From an uncultured Trichococcus sp. (GTDB taxonomy: Bacteria; Bacillota; Bacilli; Lactobacillales; Aerococcaceae), in NCBI RefSeq assembly GCF_963663645.1, contig NZ_OY760503.1:1059501-1123500 (forward strand): a stretch of DNA of 64,000 nt, in the 5' to 3' direction. How positions within the stretch are numbered: the first letter of the stretch is position 1; each line of letters begins with the position of its first letter. The translations under genes were made by a program, and so were the position numbers. Below, one piece after another: positions 1 through 12,351 of the stretch. A model generated the notes under the pieces. It searched no databases, had not been told where the DNA came from, and saw only the letters and a list, made by a program, of their open reading frames with translations.

Positions 1-15
1 TCAGCGCGGTTGCCG

Positions 16-153
16 AAATTGTCGAATAGGTGAGGAACATTCGACAATTTGGCATTAGATCGGACCGAGATTGTCGGATGTCGAGAAACATTCGACAGTT
101 TGACATCATGTCGGACCGAAATTGTCGAATACCCGATCAGCATTCGACAATTT
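16..153. repeat. Palindrome array A (three units, about 52 bp period)
   Basis: Three tandem units begin near 16, 68 and 119. Unit 1 has perfect 12-bp arms AAATTGTCGAAT (16-27) and ATTCGACAATTT (39-50) around an 11-nt loop. Unit 3 repeats the same arms at 119-130 and 142-153. Unit 2 is a diverged version with G:T pairs. The spacers share a TCGGACCGA block. The array may begin outside the window. It lies beyond the terminator of the YtxH-like gene. It has the same design as arrays near 6200, 8130, 21770, 23340, 32570 and 43160. Confidence 0.85.
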
Positions 154-166
154 GCACCCCGCAGTC

Positions 167-206
167 AAAAAAAGCGAGAATGCATAATGAATGCATCCTC
201 GCTTTC
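167..206 (-). terminator. Rho-independent terminator of the YtxH-like gene
   Basis: On the minus strand a stem GAAAGCGAGGATGCAT / ATGCATTCTCGCTTT with a short loop is followed by a run of seven T. It lies about 40 nt after the stop codon of the minus-strand gene ending at 249. Confidence 0.85.
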
Positions 207-248
207 TACAGTTGCTTAAGTTAATGACATTGCCCTCTTCTTTTGCAC

Positions 249-599
249 TCACAAGGTCTTCAACGCTTCCTCGATCGGATCGAGTTCGTCGACTTCGGTC
301 ACGGGTGATTCCGTTTCGGCATCGAATCTTTCCTCCGCTTCAGGGGCTTTCGCGGCGAATTTTTGCTTCACCGTATCGGTCGTTTCCTGAGCCTTTTCTT
401 TGACCTGATCGACGGCCTCTTTCGCAGTTTCTTTGGCGGTTTCCGTGGCCTGATCGGCGTAGTCCATCACTTTGTCCAACGCTTCATCGGCTTTGTCGGC
501 CAAATCTTTGCGGATTTCCTTCCCGGGCTTTGGCGACAGCAGCAGGGCAATCCCTCCGCCGATCACGAGCCCTTTGACGAAACTAGTAAATTTTCCCAT
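249..599 (-). CDS. YtxH domain-containing small membrane-anchored protein
   Basis: 116 aa. The N-terminus has one short hydrophobic segment (about residues 8-24, rich in Gly, Ile and Leu) ending in SPKPGKEIR, the hallmark of the YtxH/general-stress family. The rest is a long, highly charged helix rich in Ala, Lys, Asp, Glu and Thr with heptad-like KETAKEAVDQVKEKAQ repeats, expected to form a coiled coil. Family members are often stress-induced and their function is poorly defined. The start ATG follows an AAGGAGGA site at good distance. It is monocistronic with its own terminator. The link to stress is family knowledge, not visible here. Confidence 0.85.
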   Translation of the reverse strand: MGKFTSFVKGLVIGGGIALLLSPKPGKEIRKDLADKADEALDKVMDYADQATETAKETAKEAVDQVKEKAQETTDTVKQKFAAKAPEAEERFDAETESPVTEVDELDPIEEALKTL

Positions 600-739
600 T
601 TTTGGTTCCTCCTTTATTTAGTCCAAATACCACCATACAAATGAACGGATTGGATGCTTGAAGAAAAAACAAAGACGATTTTACACCTTCAGTATAAGTC
701 ACGCCCAAAATTAAACAAAACAAAAACCACTGGAGCGCT

Positions 740-1612
740 CTAAATATCGTTCATCTTCTTGTTGATATGGACCATGCTCAACCGGCCGGTATGCTCCAGC
801 AAGTATTCGTAGTTGGCCAAGTAGTCCTTTTCGAAGATGCCGCTGTAAAAAAGATCAAGGATATAGCTGAAACCGGCGGAGGAAGCGAATTGGCCGATTT
901 TTGAATAATACTTTTCCCAAGGCGGGATGAAGAAACTGTAGTCGCAGGCTTCACTGAGGCTGTTCTGGCCGAATGACGTGATCGAAATCGTCTTGGTTCC
1001 GCCGTAGCGGCACAGTTTGGCATCGCCGATCGTCTCATGGGTTTCGCCGGTGTAGGACAGCAGAATCGCCACATTCTCCTCGGAAGAACGGCTGGCGTAA
1101 TAGTCCTGTTCACCCGGTCCGCTGGCGACGATCACGCGCTTGCCGATGCGCATGCAATGGTATTGGAACTCCTTGGCATGGGCGATCGTCGAATGCGAGC
1201 AGTAGACGTTGATCGTTTCGGCCGCCTCCAAGAGCGCGATGACTTCCTGCAAGTGTGCGCAATCGAGCAGGCTCTTGGTCTCTTCGATGGCGGCTTCCTT
1301 CAAAGCTGCGATGTTGGTTGCGATCGTATGCACGTTGTCGCCGCTTTGGATCGGGAAGTTGGCATCCAATTTCTCGGCTGACGGGAGGTCCGGCTTCTGT
1401 TCCGTCAAGTACTTCAGTTTGAAGTCATTGAAGCCTTTGTAACCGAGCTTCTGGCAGACCCGGACGACGGTGGCGTTCGATGTGAAGGTGTGCTTGGCCA
1501 CTTGTAAAGTCGTCATATCGACGACGCTGTCAAAATGATTGATGAAATATTCCACTACTGCCTTTTCCGTTCCGGAAAAGGACTCCGAAGCAAGCTTCGT
1601 CTGCAAATCCAT
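740..1612 (-). CDS. MurR/RpiR family transcriptional regulator
   Basis: 290 aa from the chosen start. The N-terminal helix-turn-helix (about residues 1-77; TFTSNATVVRVCQKLGYKGF) is typical of RpiR, followed by a sugar isomerase (SIS) domain that binds phosphosugars (INVYCSHSTIAHAKEFQYH, ILLSYTGETHE, ISITSFGQNSLSEACDYS). The ATG at 1612 is preferred over the longer frame reaching 1684 because GAGGTG lies 9 nt upstream and homologues start near MDLQTKL. It is divergent from the GH1/EIIC cluster that starts at 1781, so it most likely controls beta-glucoside genes in response to a 6-phospho-sugar. That target is inferred from position. Confidence 0.9.
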   Translation of the reverse strand: MDLQTKLASESFSGTEKAVVEYFINHFDSVVDMTTLQVAKHTFTSNATVVRVCQKLGYKGFNDFKLKYLTEQKPDLPSAEKLDANFPIQSGDNVHTIATNIAALKEAAIEETKSLLDCAHLQEVIALLEAAETINVYCSHSTIAHAKEFQYHCMRIGKRVIVASGPGEQDYYASRSSEENVAILLSYTGETHETIGDAKLCRYGGTKTISITSFGQNSLSEACDYSFFIPPWEKYYSKIGQFASSAGFSYILDLFYSGIFEKDYLANYEYLLEHTGRLSMVHINKKMNDI

Positions 1613-1688
1613 TTTTCCATTCACCTCGTTCGCTGTCATTAAGATCCGTAATGCCGTTACAAGCAAACGGCAGGATGCAAACAAATTA

Positions 1689-1702
1689 TGTAACCGCTTT
1701 CC
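1689..1702 (+). promoter_or_regulatory. cre-like site in the divergent regulator/GH1 intergenic region
   Basis: TGTAACCGCTTTCC matches the catabolite-responsive consensus TGNAANCGNNNNCA at all fixed positions but the last. It lies about 80 nt upstream of the GH1 gene at 1781 and could bind CcpA. I could not assign a convincing -35/-10 pair for either direction. Confidence 0.5.
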
Positions 1703-1768
1703 GAATCCGTCCGGAAGTATATACGCGGGTCCTCTTAATGATTATCATAGCATTAACGAATCGATTAG

Positions 1769-3190
<1,422 letters not shown>

Positions 3191-3241
3191 GACAGGTTGA
3201 TCATAGCAAGACAGTTCGAAACAGTTGAAGGAGGAATTTTA

Positions 3242-4579
3242 ATGAGTTTCATGGACAAACTTAGCTCAGGGATCGATGTCGTCGCCGAAAAGGTCGAGGG
3301 GAACAAATATCTCCGCGCCATCAAGGATGCATTCACCGCCTACATGCCTTTCATCATCATCGGCTCGTTCGCATTGCTGTTCAATGTGCTGCTGACCAGC
3401 CCGACGACCGGACTTGCCCAGTTCGCGCCGTTCAGCTTCCTGACCGCGTTGGCACCGGCATTCAGCACGATCAATTTCGCAACGATGGACATCATGTCCC
3501 TGCTCATTCCTTTATTTTTGGCGTCAAATCTTGCAAAAAGCAATAATACGAATCCATTGATCACAAGCGCGGTCGCACTGATCGCTTACGTCATTGTGGT
3601 TCCGCAGTTCTTCACTACGACAATCGATGGCGTACAGCAACTCGTCAGAGGTCTGCCGGCAACCAGCACGAACGCTTCAGGCCTGTTCATCGGGATGATC
3701 CTGACGGTCCTGGTTGTCGAATTATTCACGAAATTATCCAATGTAGACGCGTTGCGCATCAAAATGCCGCCGAGTGTACCGGGCGGAATCGTTGCATCCT
3801 TCAATGTGCTGCTGCCGATCTTTGTGACCCTGATCATCGTGGCACTTGCGGCTCAATTGTTCCTGAACACTACGGGCATGTACATGAATGAATTCATCTA
3901 CAAAATCGTGCAGGCACCGCTGGAAAGCTTGGTCCAAAGCCCAGGCGGTATCATGCTGTTGGTCATCGTCAGCCAAATCTTCTGGTTGGTGGGTATCCAT
4001 GGCGGCTTGATCATTTCGCCGATCCGCAATCCGTTATTGATCGCTGCTTTGGCCAACAACATTGCAGCCGTCCAAGCCGGTGAAGCTGCAACGAATCCTG
4101 TCACAATGGGATTCTGGATGTCCTTCATCGTTCCTGGAGGAGCCGGGTTGACGTTGTCGCTGCTGATTGCCATCCTGATCGCTTCTAAGCGCGATGACCA
4201 CAAGGCCGTCGCCAAAGTCTCATTCATGCCTGGTTTGTTCGGAATCAGCGAGCCTGTCGTTTTCGGTCTGCCGTTAGTGTTGAACCCGGTGTTTGCGATT
4301 CCTTTCGTATTCGCCTCCAGCATCGGAACGGCGATTGCGCTATTCTTTAACCAGATCGGCTTCCTGCAACCGAACATTGTCGATGTTCCGTTCGGTCTGC
4401 CGCTTGGCGTAGGCGCCTTCCTTGGATACGGCATCAACGGCGTCATCGTGCAGCTGCTGATCATGGCTTTGGGCGTCGTGATGTACATGCCTTTCGTCTT
4501 GGCTGCCAATAAAGCGACTGTTGCGGTAGAGGAAACGGAAACCGAAACAGAAAGCCAAATTGCCACAGAAAAAATCTAA
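3242..4579 (+). CDS. celB: PTS system, cellobiose/lactose-family EIIC permease
   Basis: 445 aa from ATG 3242, chosen because AAGGAGG lies just upstream; a longer frame from 3197 would include that site. The family signature is an N-terminal FMDKLSSGIDVVAEKVEGNKYLRAIKDAFTAYMPFIIIGSF-like region, then about ten hydrophobic segments, with the conserved VGIHG motif near residue 250 and GISEPVVFG near residue 340. It moves a beta-glucoside across the membrane. The partner EIIA and EIIB are not in this window, so they must be encoded elsewhere. It lies between two GH1 genes, which fits beta-glucoside uptake. Confidence 0.92.
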   Translation: MSFMDKLSSGIDVVAEKVEGNKYLRAIKDAFTAYMPFIIIGSFALLFNVLLTSPTTGLAQFAPFSFLTALAPAFSTINFATMDIMSLLIPLFLASNLAKSNNTNPLITSAVALIAYVIVVPQFFTTTIDGVQQLVRGLPATSTNASGLFIGMILTVLVVELFTKLSNVDALRIKMPPSVPGGIVASFNVLLPIFVTLIIVALAAQLFLNTTGMYMNEFIYKIVQAPLESLVQSPGGIMLLVIVSQIFWLVGIHGGLIISPIRNPLLIAALANNIAAVQAGEAATNPVTMGFWMSFIVPGGAGLTLSLLIAILIASKRDDHKAVAKVSFMPGLFGISEPVVFGLPLVLNPVFAIPFVFASSIGTAIALFFNQIGFLQPNIVDVPFGLPLGVGAFLGYGINGVIVQLLIMALGVVMYMPFVLAANKATVAVEETETETESQIATEKI

Positions 4580-6085
<1,506 letters not shown>

Positions 6086-6113
6086 TTAAGGCTTGCAAGG
6101 ATTTTTGATAGGT

Positions 6114-6142
6114 AAGGCGCTCTTAACAGGGGCGCCTTTTTG
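6114..6142 (+). terminator. Terminator after the GH1-EIIC-GH1 operon
   Basis: Stem AAGGCGCTC / GGGGCGCCTT with a short loop is followed by a T run (TTTTT). It lies about 30 nt after the second GH1 stop codon. Confidence 0.75.
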
Positions 6143-6200
6143 CTTGGGGATGTGGATGCGCTCCAAATATTCGGGAATATCGCTTTTACTCCGCTAGCTC

Positions 6201-6329
6201 AACTCCGGTGAGCGGATGCTGGCCGGAGTTGGACGTCTTGCGGGGGTCTGTCCTCCGGCGAAGCCGCGGTGGTCGGAGGTGATGATCTTTATGGAACTCC
6301 TCCTCCGGCAGAGGGGGTTTTCACCGGAG
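6201..6329. repeat. Palindrome array D (three units, 51 bp period)
   Basis: Units start at 6201, 6252 and 6303. Unit 1 has arms AACTCCGG and CCGGAGTT (perfect 8 bp, 14-nt loop). Unit 2 has CCTCCGG with CGGAGG, unit 3 CTCCGG with CCGGAG. The array lies in the 489-bp gap between the second and third GH1 genes, after the terminator and before the third gene's promoter. It has the same architecture and related arms to the arrays near 8130, 21770 and 23340. Confidence 0.8.
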
Positions 6330-6418
6330 AAAACTACGCTATGTTTTCCTGATCCCAGCCGACCTTGCAGCGCCTTTGACTGTGAGTCCACAATAATATG
6401 ACGTGTTGTCTAACAATA

Positions 6419-6511
6419 TTTACATTTTCCATCCAAAAGTGTTAGTATTATTAATGTAACCGATACCGGGAAGGTTCAACTAAATGGCAGCGGTTGCTGA
6501 AAGCTTTTGCA
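6419..6511 (+). promoter_or_regulatory. Promoter and cre-like site of the third GH1 gene
   Basis: TTTACA (6419-6424) and an extended -10 TGT-TAGTAT (6440-6448) are separated by 18 nt. Downstream at 6498-6511 TGAAAGCTTTTGCA matches the cre consensus at all fixed positions but one (CT instead of CG). The leader of about 115 nt also contains a GTAACCG / CGGTTGC inverted repeat of uncertain meaning. A separate promoter implies the third GH1 gene is transcribed apart from the first operon. Confidence 0.55.
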
Positions 6512-6553
6512 TAAGCGGAAGCGATGAACAGAGCATTCAATTTTTATGTATAA

Positions 6554-8005
<1,452 letters not shown>

Positions 8006-8059
8006 GGGACAATCGGTTCGCTTGCGGACGCAAGCGGGGATTGCATGAGATACCAAAAT

Positions 8060-8098
8060 AGCAGCAGCGAGGCATTTTTTCCTCGCTGCTGTTTTTTG
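8060..8098 (+). terminator. Terminator of the third GH1 gene
   Basis: A strong stem AGCAGCAGCGAGG / CCTCGCTGCTG with an 8-nt loop is followed by TTTTTT. Confidence 0.9.
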
Positions 8099-8130
8099 CG
8101 GCGTGCCCGCCGCTGGGGATGGGGCTCGCC

Positions 8131-8260
8131 AACTTCGATGAAGGGTCCACTCACCGTAGTACGACGCTAACAACTGGCCTTAATTCCGATGAAGCCGACC
8201 TTATCGGAGGACACCAATTAAATGCTTGCTCAACTCCGGCGAAGCCTGCGTTCGCCGGAG
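8131..8260. repeat. Palindrome array E (three units, 51 bp period)
   Basis: Units start near 8131, 8182 and 8232. The last has perfect arms CTCCGGCGAA (8234-8243) and TTCGCCGGAG (8251-8260). The middle has TCCGAT / ATCGGA (8185-8190, 8203-8208). The first is diverged (CTTCGATGA...). It fills the space between the terminator at 8060-8098 and the RraA-like gene. The arms resemble arrays D, F and G. Confidence 0.75.
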
Positions 8261-8452
8261 AAGGAGCGAAAATCCGATAATCTGATTGCGCACGCTCCAA
8301 CGGATTCTTGTTTCGTCTGTCTGATTTGTCGGAAAAGCATTTTTCCTTTGTTTTTCATGTCTCTAGCATATATACAAAAAAACGTCTATTCTGATATGGT
8401 TGAGTCAACAATATACTTTTTTGGGAAAAATCAAAAAAATGGAGGCATGAAC

Positions 8453-9136
8453 ATGAGCGAGAACAAGCAAAGAATGGGCTTCAGAATCTACAAGGACATC
8501 CCCAGACCGACACCGGAACTGCTGGAAAGACTGAACAAATTCACCGTGCCGGAACTGTGCGACGGGATGGACGTCTTCCGCGCAATGGATTACCAGATCA
8601 AGCCGATGGTGACGACGCAAAAAATCATCGGGCCTGCTGTTACGCTGCAGTTGCTGCTCGGCGACAGCCTGATTGTGCCGAAAGCTTTGGAAGCAGCGCA
8701 ACCGGGTGACATCATCGTCATCGATGCGAAAGGCAGCTGCAACAATGGCGTTTGGGGCGATAACCGCAGCCGCGTGGCCAAGGCGATTGGCTTAGCCGGC
8801 GTCGTAATCGACGGTGCCTTCCGCGATATCGAAGAAAATGAAGCGCTCGGCTTCCCGATCTACGCCCGGGCGAATACCTGCGGCAGAAGCACCAGGGGCG
8901 CAAAGGGGGAAGTCAATGTACCGATTTCCTGCGGCGGCGTGTCGGTGCGCCCCGGGGACATCATCGTCGGGGACCGCAATGGGGTCGTTGTGATTCCGTT
9001 GGAGCATGCCGAGGAAATCATCCAAGCAGCCCAGGAGCAAGTGGATAAGATGGAGGCCCAGATTGCGAAATTCGAAGCGACCGGCCAGATCGTCCCGGAC
9101 AGCCTGGAAGCGGAATTGAAAAGATTAGGCTATTAA
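8453..9136 (+). CDS. RraA/HMG-aldolase family protein
   Basis: 227 aa from ATG 8453, chosen because GGAGG lies 8 nt upstream; the open frame extends back to 8222 through the palindrome array and is not coding there. The core GVWGDNRSRVAKAIGLAGVV, DGAFRDIEE and the C-terminal RPGDIIVGDRNGVVVIP belong to the RraA-like fold, which includes 4-hydroxy-4-methyl-2-oxoglutarate/oxaloacetate aldolases and the RNase E inhibitor RraA. In a Gram-positive an aldolase or decarboxylase role is more likely than RNase E control. It stands alone between operons, so the substrate cannot be inferred. Confidence 0.85.
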   Translation: MSENKQRMGFRIYKDIPRPTPELLERLNKFTVPELCDGMDVFRAMDYQIKPMVTTQKIIGPAVTLQLLLGDSLIVPKALEAAQPGDIIVIDAKGSCNNGVWGDNRSRVAKAIGLAGVVIDGAFRDIEENEALGFPIYARANTCGRSTRGAKGEVNVPISCGGVSVRPGDIIVGDRNGVVVIPLEHAEEIIQAAQEQVDKMEAQIAKFEATGQIVPDSLEAELKRLGY

Positions 9137-9163
9137 AAGAGGAAAAAAATTCAATCAAAGAAG

Positions 9164-9205
9164 ACAAAACCACCTGTGCAGGGAGCGCAGGTGGTTTTGT
9201 TTTAG
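9164..9205. terminator. Bidirectional terminator between the RraA-like gene and xylR
   Basis: Symmetric stem ACAAAACCACCTG / CAGGTGGTTTTGT with A-rich and T-rich flanks on both sides serves the convergent genes ending at 9136 (+) and 9202 (-). Confidence 0.9.
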
Positions 9206-10359
9206 TTTTCGGTATTCATTTTCAGGTTTTGGATGTTCAGGAAGTTCTGTGTGGACTTGGCCACACCCCCGAACAAGGTCGCTTTTCGCTTGAGCGAGCT
9301 GCTGACGACACTGGTATCGCACGAAAGTTTACCTTTGAGATCCCCTTTAAGGATGCTAATCAACTCAGGGATTTGCGAGTATATGGAGCTGTTGATCACA
9401 ACCAAGTCGGGTTCGTAGATTACCGCCAAATTATTGACGGCAATACTCAAATAATGCGCATTGGTCCGCAGAACTTTTTGGACAATCGGATCACCTTTTT
9501 TGTAGCGCTCGATCACCAAGGAAGAATTGATGTCCGGCAACCCGAGCGCCTGCTCCAGTTCGCTGTAGATAGCCTGGTGGGATGCGTACTGTTCCAAGCA
9601 GCCTTCGTTGCCGCAAGGGCACTTCCGGCCATCCGGGTAGAGGATACTGTGGCCGATTTCACCGGCTATACCTTTTTTCCCGGTCCTCAGTTTCCCATTT
9701 TCGACAATTCCGGCTCCGATGCCGGTATGGATGCTCATGCTGACGACGCTGTCCGAAATGGATCCAAACGTATATTCACCAAGCGCTGCCAGATTCGCTT
9801 CATTTTCCAAATATACATAAAAGGGATAAATTTCTTCTAATTGAGACTTCAGATCGCTCTGCAACGTATAGTTTGGTGTAAAGATGATCTCTTCCTGATT
9901 GACGAGTCCGTGGATCGCAATGCAGACTCCGGTGATGCCGTGCGGCGTTTCCACAGCATGTTCAGTCAGTTTTTCAACCATTTCCGTGATGTAGGCGAGG
10001 ACATTGTCGGAAGAAACTTTGATGTCTCTTATTTCGGATTCATGAAGGACCTTTCCATCAATGTAGGCGATGAGCCCTTCTACATAATTGGGTGCAACAT
10101 CCAAGGAAAGGGTCAGTGCAGCTTTTCCATTGAAAGTGAGCATGATTGGCTTTCGGCCGCCGATCCTGGCTGCGTCGCCGATACGGTCTTCATGGATCAG
10201 CTCGTCTTCCAAGAGTTTCTTGGTGATTGCGGATACGGAAGCCTTGTTCAGGCCGGCAAGGACGGATAATTCAGCGCGGGAAATTTCTTTCTGGCTGATG
10301 ATGGCATTCAAAATGGTTGCCTCGTTGTTTTCGCGGATCGTATATTTGCTGTGAATCAA
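9202..10359 (-). CDS. xylR: ROK family repressor, probable xylose repressor XylR
   Basis: 385 aa, typical for ROK repressors. An N-terminal winged helix (about residues 10-70, EISRAELSVLAGLNKASVSAITKKLLED) is followed by a ROK sugar-binding domain with GIGAGIVENGKLRTG and the zinc motif CPCGNEGCLEQYAS. The start is TTG at 10359 with AAGGAG 9 nt upstream. It is divergent from the GH43/xylose transport operon and near xylA. Two palindromes sharing GAGTT-rGTT arms just after both xylose promoters are the likely operators. Xylose as inducer is inferred from context. Confidence 0.9.
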   Translation of the reverse strand: MIHSKYTIRENNEATILNAIISQKEISRAELSVLAGLNKASVSAITKKLLEDELIHEDRIGDAARIGGRKPIMLTFNGKAALTLSLDVAPNYVEGLIAYIDGKVLHESEIRDIKVSSDNVLAYITEMVEKLTEHAVETPHGITGVCIAIHGLVNQEEIIFTPNYTLQSDLKSQLEEIYPFYVYLENEANLAALGEYTFGSISDSVVSMSIHTGIGAGIVENGKLRTGKKGIAGEIGHSILYPDGRKCPCGNEGCLEQYASHQAIYSELEQALGLPDINSSLVIERYKKGDPIVQKVLRTNAHYLSIAVNNLAVIYEPDLVVINSSIYSQIPELISILKGDLKGKLSCDTSVVSSSLKRKATLFGGVAKSTQNFLNIQNLKMNTEN

Positions 10360-10401
10360 AAAAAACCACTCCTTCTTCCTTCGTAATCTATCATATATCT
10401 T

Positions 10402-10440
10402 CTGAAAGCGCTTGACAATGAAAAAACAATCATCTATACT
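10402..10440 (+). promoter_or_regulatory. Promoter of the xylosidase/ABC operon with overlapping cre-like site
   Basis: TTGACA (10412-10417) and TATACT (10435-10440) are separated by exactly 17 nt. TGAAAGCGCTTGACA overlaps the -35; it resembles cre but the final CA is shifted by one base. The same overlap design recurs before xylA. Confidence 0.8.
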
Positions 10441-10449
10441 TATGCTCGT

Positions 10450-10472
10450 GAGTTGGTTAAGCGTACTAACTC
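10450..10472 (+). promoter_or_regulatory. Probable XylR operator 1
   Basis: Imperfect palindrome GAGTTGGTT-N5-TACTAACTC (7 of 9 arm positions symmetric) lies about 10 nt after the -10, across the transcription start. It is nearly the same sequence and distance as the operator before xylA. Between here and the GH43 start at 10686 lies a leader of about 210 nt in which I see no clear structure. Confidence 0.7.
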
Positions 10473-10685
10473 AAAATATTGGTAATGCAATCATATCATT
10501 TTTTAAGAAGGAAGGAAAGGGTGGAAAAGTTTAACAAACTATGAGTAAAAAGTAGCAGACCTCATACCTTATTAAATCAAGTCACATTTGCTGCACCTGA
10601 TTTAGAGTAGTGATGGTTATTTACTTCAGCGAAAGATCATCTTTTTTATTCAGAATACGGAAAGCTGAAAGGACGAAGTTTATTT

Positions 10686-12296
10686 ATGAAAATTATGAAT
10701 CCGATACTAAAAGGATTTAACCCAGACCCTTCGATTATTCGTGTGGACGATACTTATTATATCGCCAATTCCACTTTTGAGTGGTTTCCCGGTGTTCAAA
10801 TTCATGAATCAAAAGATTTGGTTCATTGGCAATTGATTACACATCCGTTATCAACTATTGAATTATTAGATATGAAAGGAAATGCTGATTCTGGCGGTAT
10901 TTGGGCACCGGATTTATCCTATGCAGACGGTAAATTTTGGTTAGTTTACACCGATGTAAAAGTGGTGAACGGTGCATTCAAGGATTGCATCAACTACCTG
11001 ACAACTGCTGAAAATATCTATGGTCCCTGGAGTGCCCCGATCAAGTTAAATGGTGTCGGTTTCGATGCTTCCCTTTTCCATGATGATGATGGCAAAAAAT
11101 ACTTGATCCAAATGGAATGGGATCATCGCGAGTATCACCATGCTTTTAACGGCATTAAATGTACAGAGTATTCTGTGTCGGAAAAGCGACTGTTGCCGGA
11201 GACTTCAAAAATCATTTGGAGAGGTACGGATGTCAAATTGGTTGAAGGACCGCATTTGTACAAGTTGTTCGGGAAATATTATTTGTTCTGCGCGGAAGGC
11301 GGCACGACCTATACGCATCAAGAAGTTGTTGCGCGATCAGCCACTCTATTTGGTGAATATGAAGGTCAGCCTGAAACTTTTCTGACGGCATTTGCTCATC
11401 CGGACAATCCTCTGCAAAAATGTGGGCATGGAGCTCTGGTGGATACACCAGACGGAGAATGGTATTTTGCTCATTTGACTGGAAGACCTTGGCATCATGC
11501 TAATGAATCCAGCCACGATCCTCGCGGTTGGTGCACCTTAGGAAGAGAGACTGCGATTCAGAAGGTGGAATGGTCCGAAGATCAATGGCCCATGATTGTC
11601 GGCGGAAGACAAGGGAGCGTAGAAGTGGACGTACCAAAAAATGCAGTGCCGTTTGACTATCCGTCCAATTACCTGACGAAAGATGATTTTGATCAAGAGG
11701 GCTTAAACATTCACTTCAATACATTGCGTGTGCCATTTACAGAGAAGATCGGGAAAATTGAGGATGGCCATCTTGTCTTGAAAGGATTGGGCAGCTTAGC
11801 CAATCAGCATCAAAATTCGTTGATTGCCAGAAGATGGCAATCATTCGAATTCGAAGCGGAAACAAAATTGAGTTATGGCCCGACAACGTTCCAACAGATG
11901 GCTGGGTTGACAAACTATTACAATAGCCAACATTGGTCCATGATTCAGGTGACTTGGAATGAGGAAAACGGGCGTGTGATTGAAGTTACAGAAAATAACC
12001 AAGGTATTTTTACCAGTTATTTGAAGGAAAGTGCAATCGCTGTGCCGCAAGAAGTTGAATATATCTATTTTAAAACGAAAGTGAATACGCGCCACTATTT
12101 GTATGCGTATTCATTCGATGGCGAAAACTGGACAGATATTCCCGTCCAATTGGATGCTAAGGTTTTATCTGACGATTATGTGAATCAAAGTTACGGCGGC
12201 TTCTTTACGGGGGCATTCGTTGGGATGGTCAATGTTGATTATTCGGGATACGAGCTGGAAGCGAAATTCGATTACTTTAGTTATCAAGAAAAATAA
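10686..12296 (+). CDS. xynB: Beta-xylosidase, GH43
   Basis: 536 aa. The five-bladed propeller domain opens with NPILKGFNPDPSIIRVDDTYY, whose Asp in NPDPS is the catalytic base; the Glu in VEGPHLYK (about residue 184) is the acid. WAPDLSYADGKFWLVYTDV is also typical. Residues from about 330 form the C-terminal beta-sandwich (GH43_C2) seen in xylan beta-1,4-xylosidases. There is no signal peptide, so it cleaves imported xylo-oligosaccharides in the cytoplasm. An ATG 9 nt further in (MNPIL) is an alternative start; an AGGACG site serves either. It is the first gene of the xylose ABC operon. Confidence 0.92.
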   Translation: MKIMNPILKGFNPDPSIIRVDDTYYIANSTFEWFPGVQIHESKDLVHWQLITHPLSTIELLDMKGNADSGGIWAPDLSYADGKFWLVYTDVKVVNGAFKDCINYLTTAENIYGPWSAPIKLNGVGFDASLFHDDDGKKYLIQMEWDHREYHHAFNGIKCTEYSVSEKRLLPETSKIIWRGTDVKLVEGPHLYKLFGKYYLFCAEGGTTYTHQEVVARSATLFGEYEGQPETFLTAFAHPDNPLQKCGHGALVDTPDGEWYFAHLTGRPWHHANESSHDPRGWCTLGRETAIQKVEWSEDQWPMIVGGRQGSVEVDVPKNAVPFDYPSNYLTKDDFDQEGLNIHFNTLRVPFTEKIGKIEDGHLVLKGLGSLANQHQNSLIARRWQSFEFEAETKLSYGPTTFQQMAGLTNYYNSQHWSMIQVTWNEENGRVIEVTENNQGIFTSYLKESAIAVPQEVEYIYFKTKVNTRHYLYAYSFDGENWTDIPVQLDAKVLSDDYVNQSYGGFFTGAFVGMVNVDYSGYELEAKFDYFSYQEK

Positions 12297-12351
12297 TTGA
12301 ATGCGGTAAAAGTAAGCGGATTATTCTCTGAGAGAGGAGAAAGAAAAGACA

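Noticed and set aside
6190-6391. Short ORFs on both strands in the gap before the third GH1 gene
   Set aside because: They are produced by the GC-rich palindromic repeat units and have no ribosome sites.
8222-8452. Longer N-terminus for the RraA-like protein
   Set aside because: The extension passes through repeat array E and lacks a ribosome site; GGAGG before 8453 and family length fix the start.
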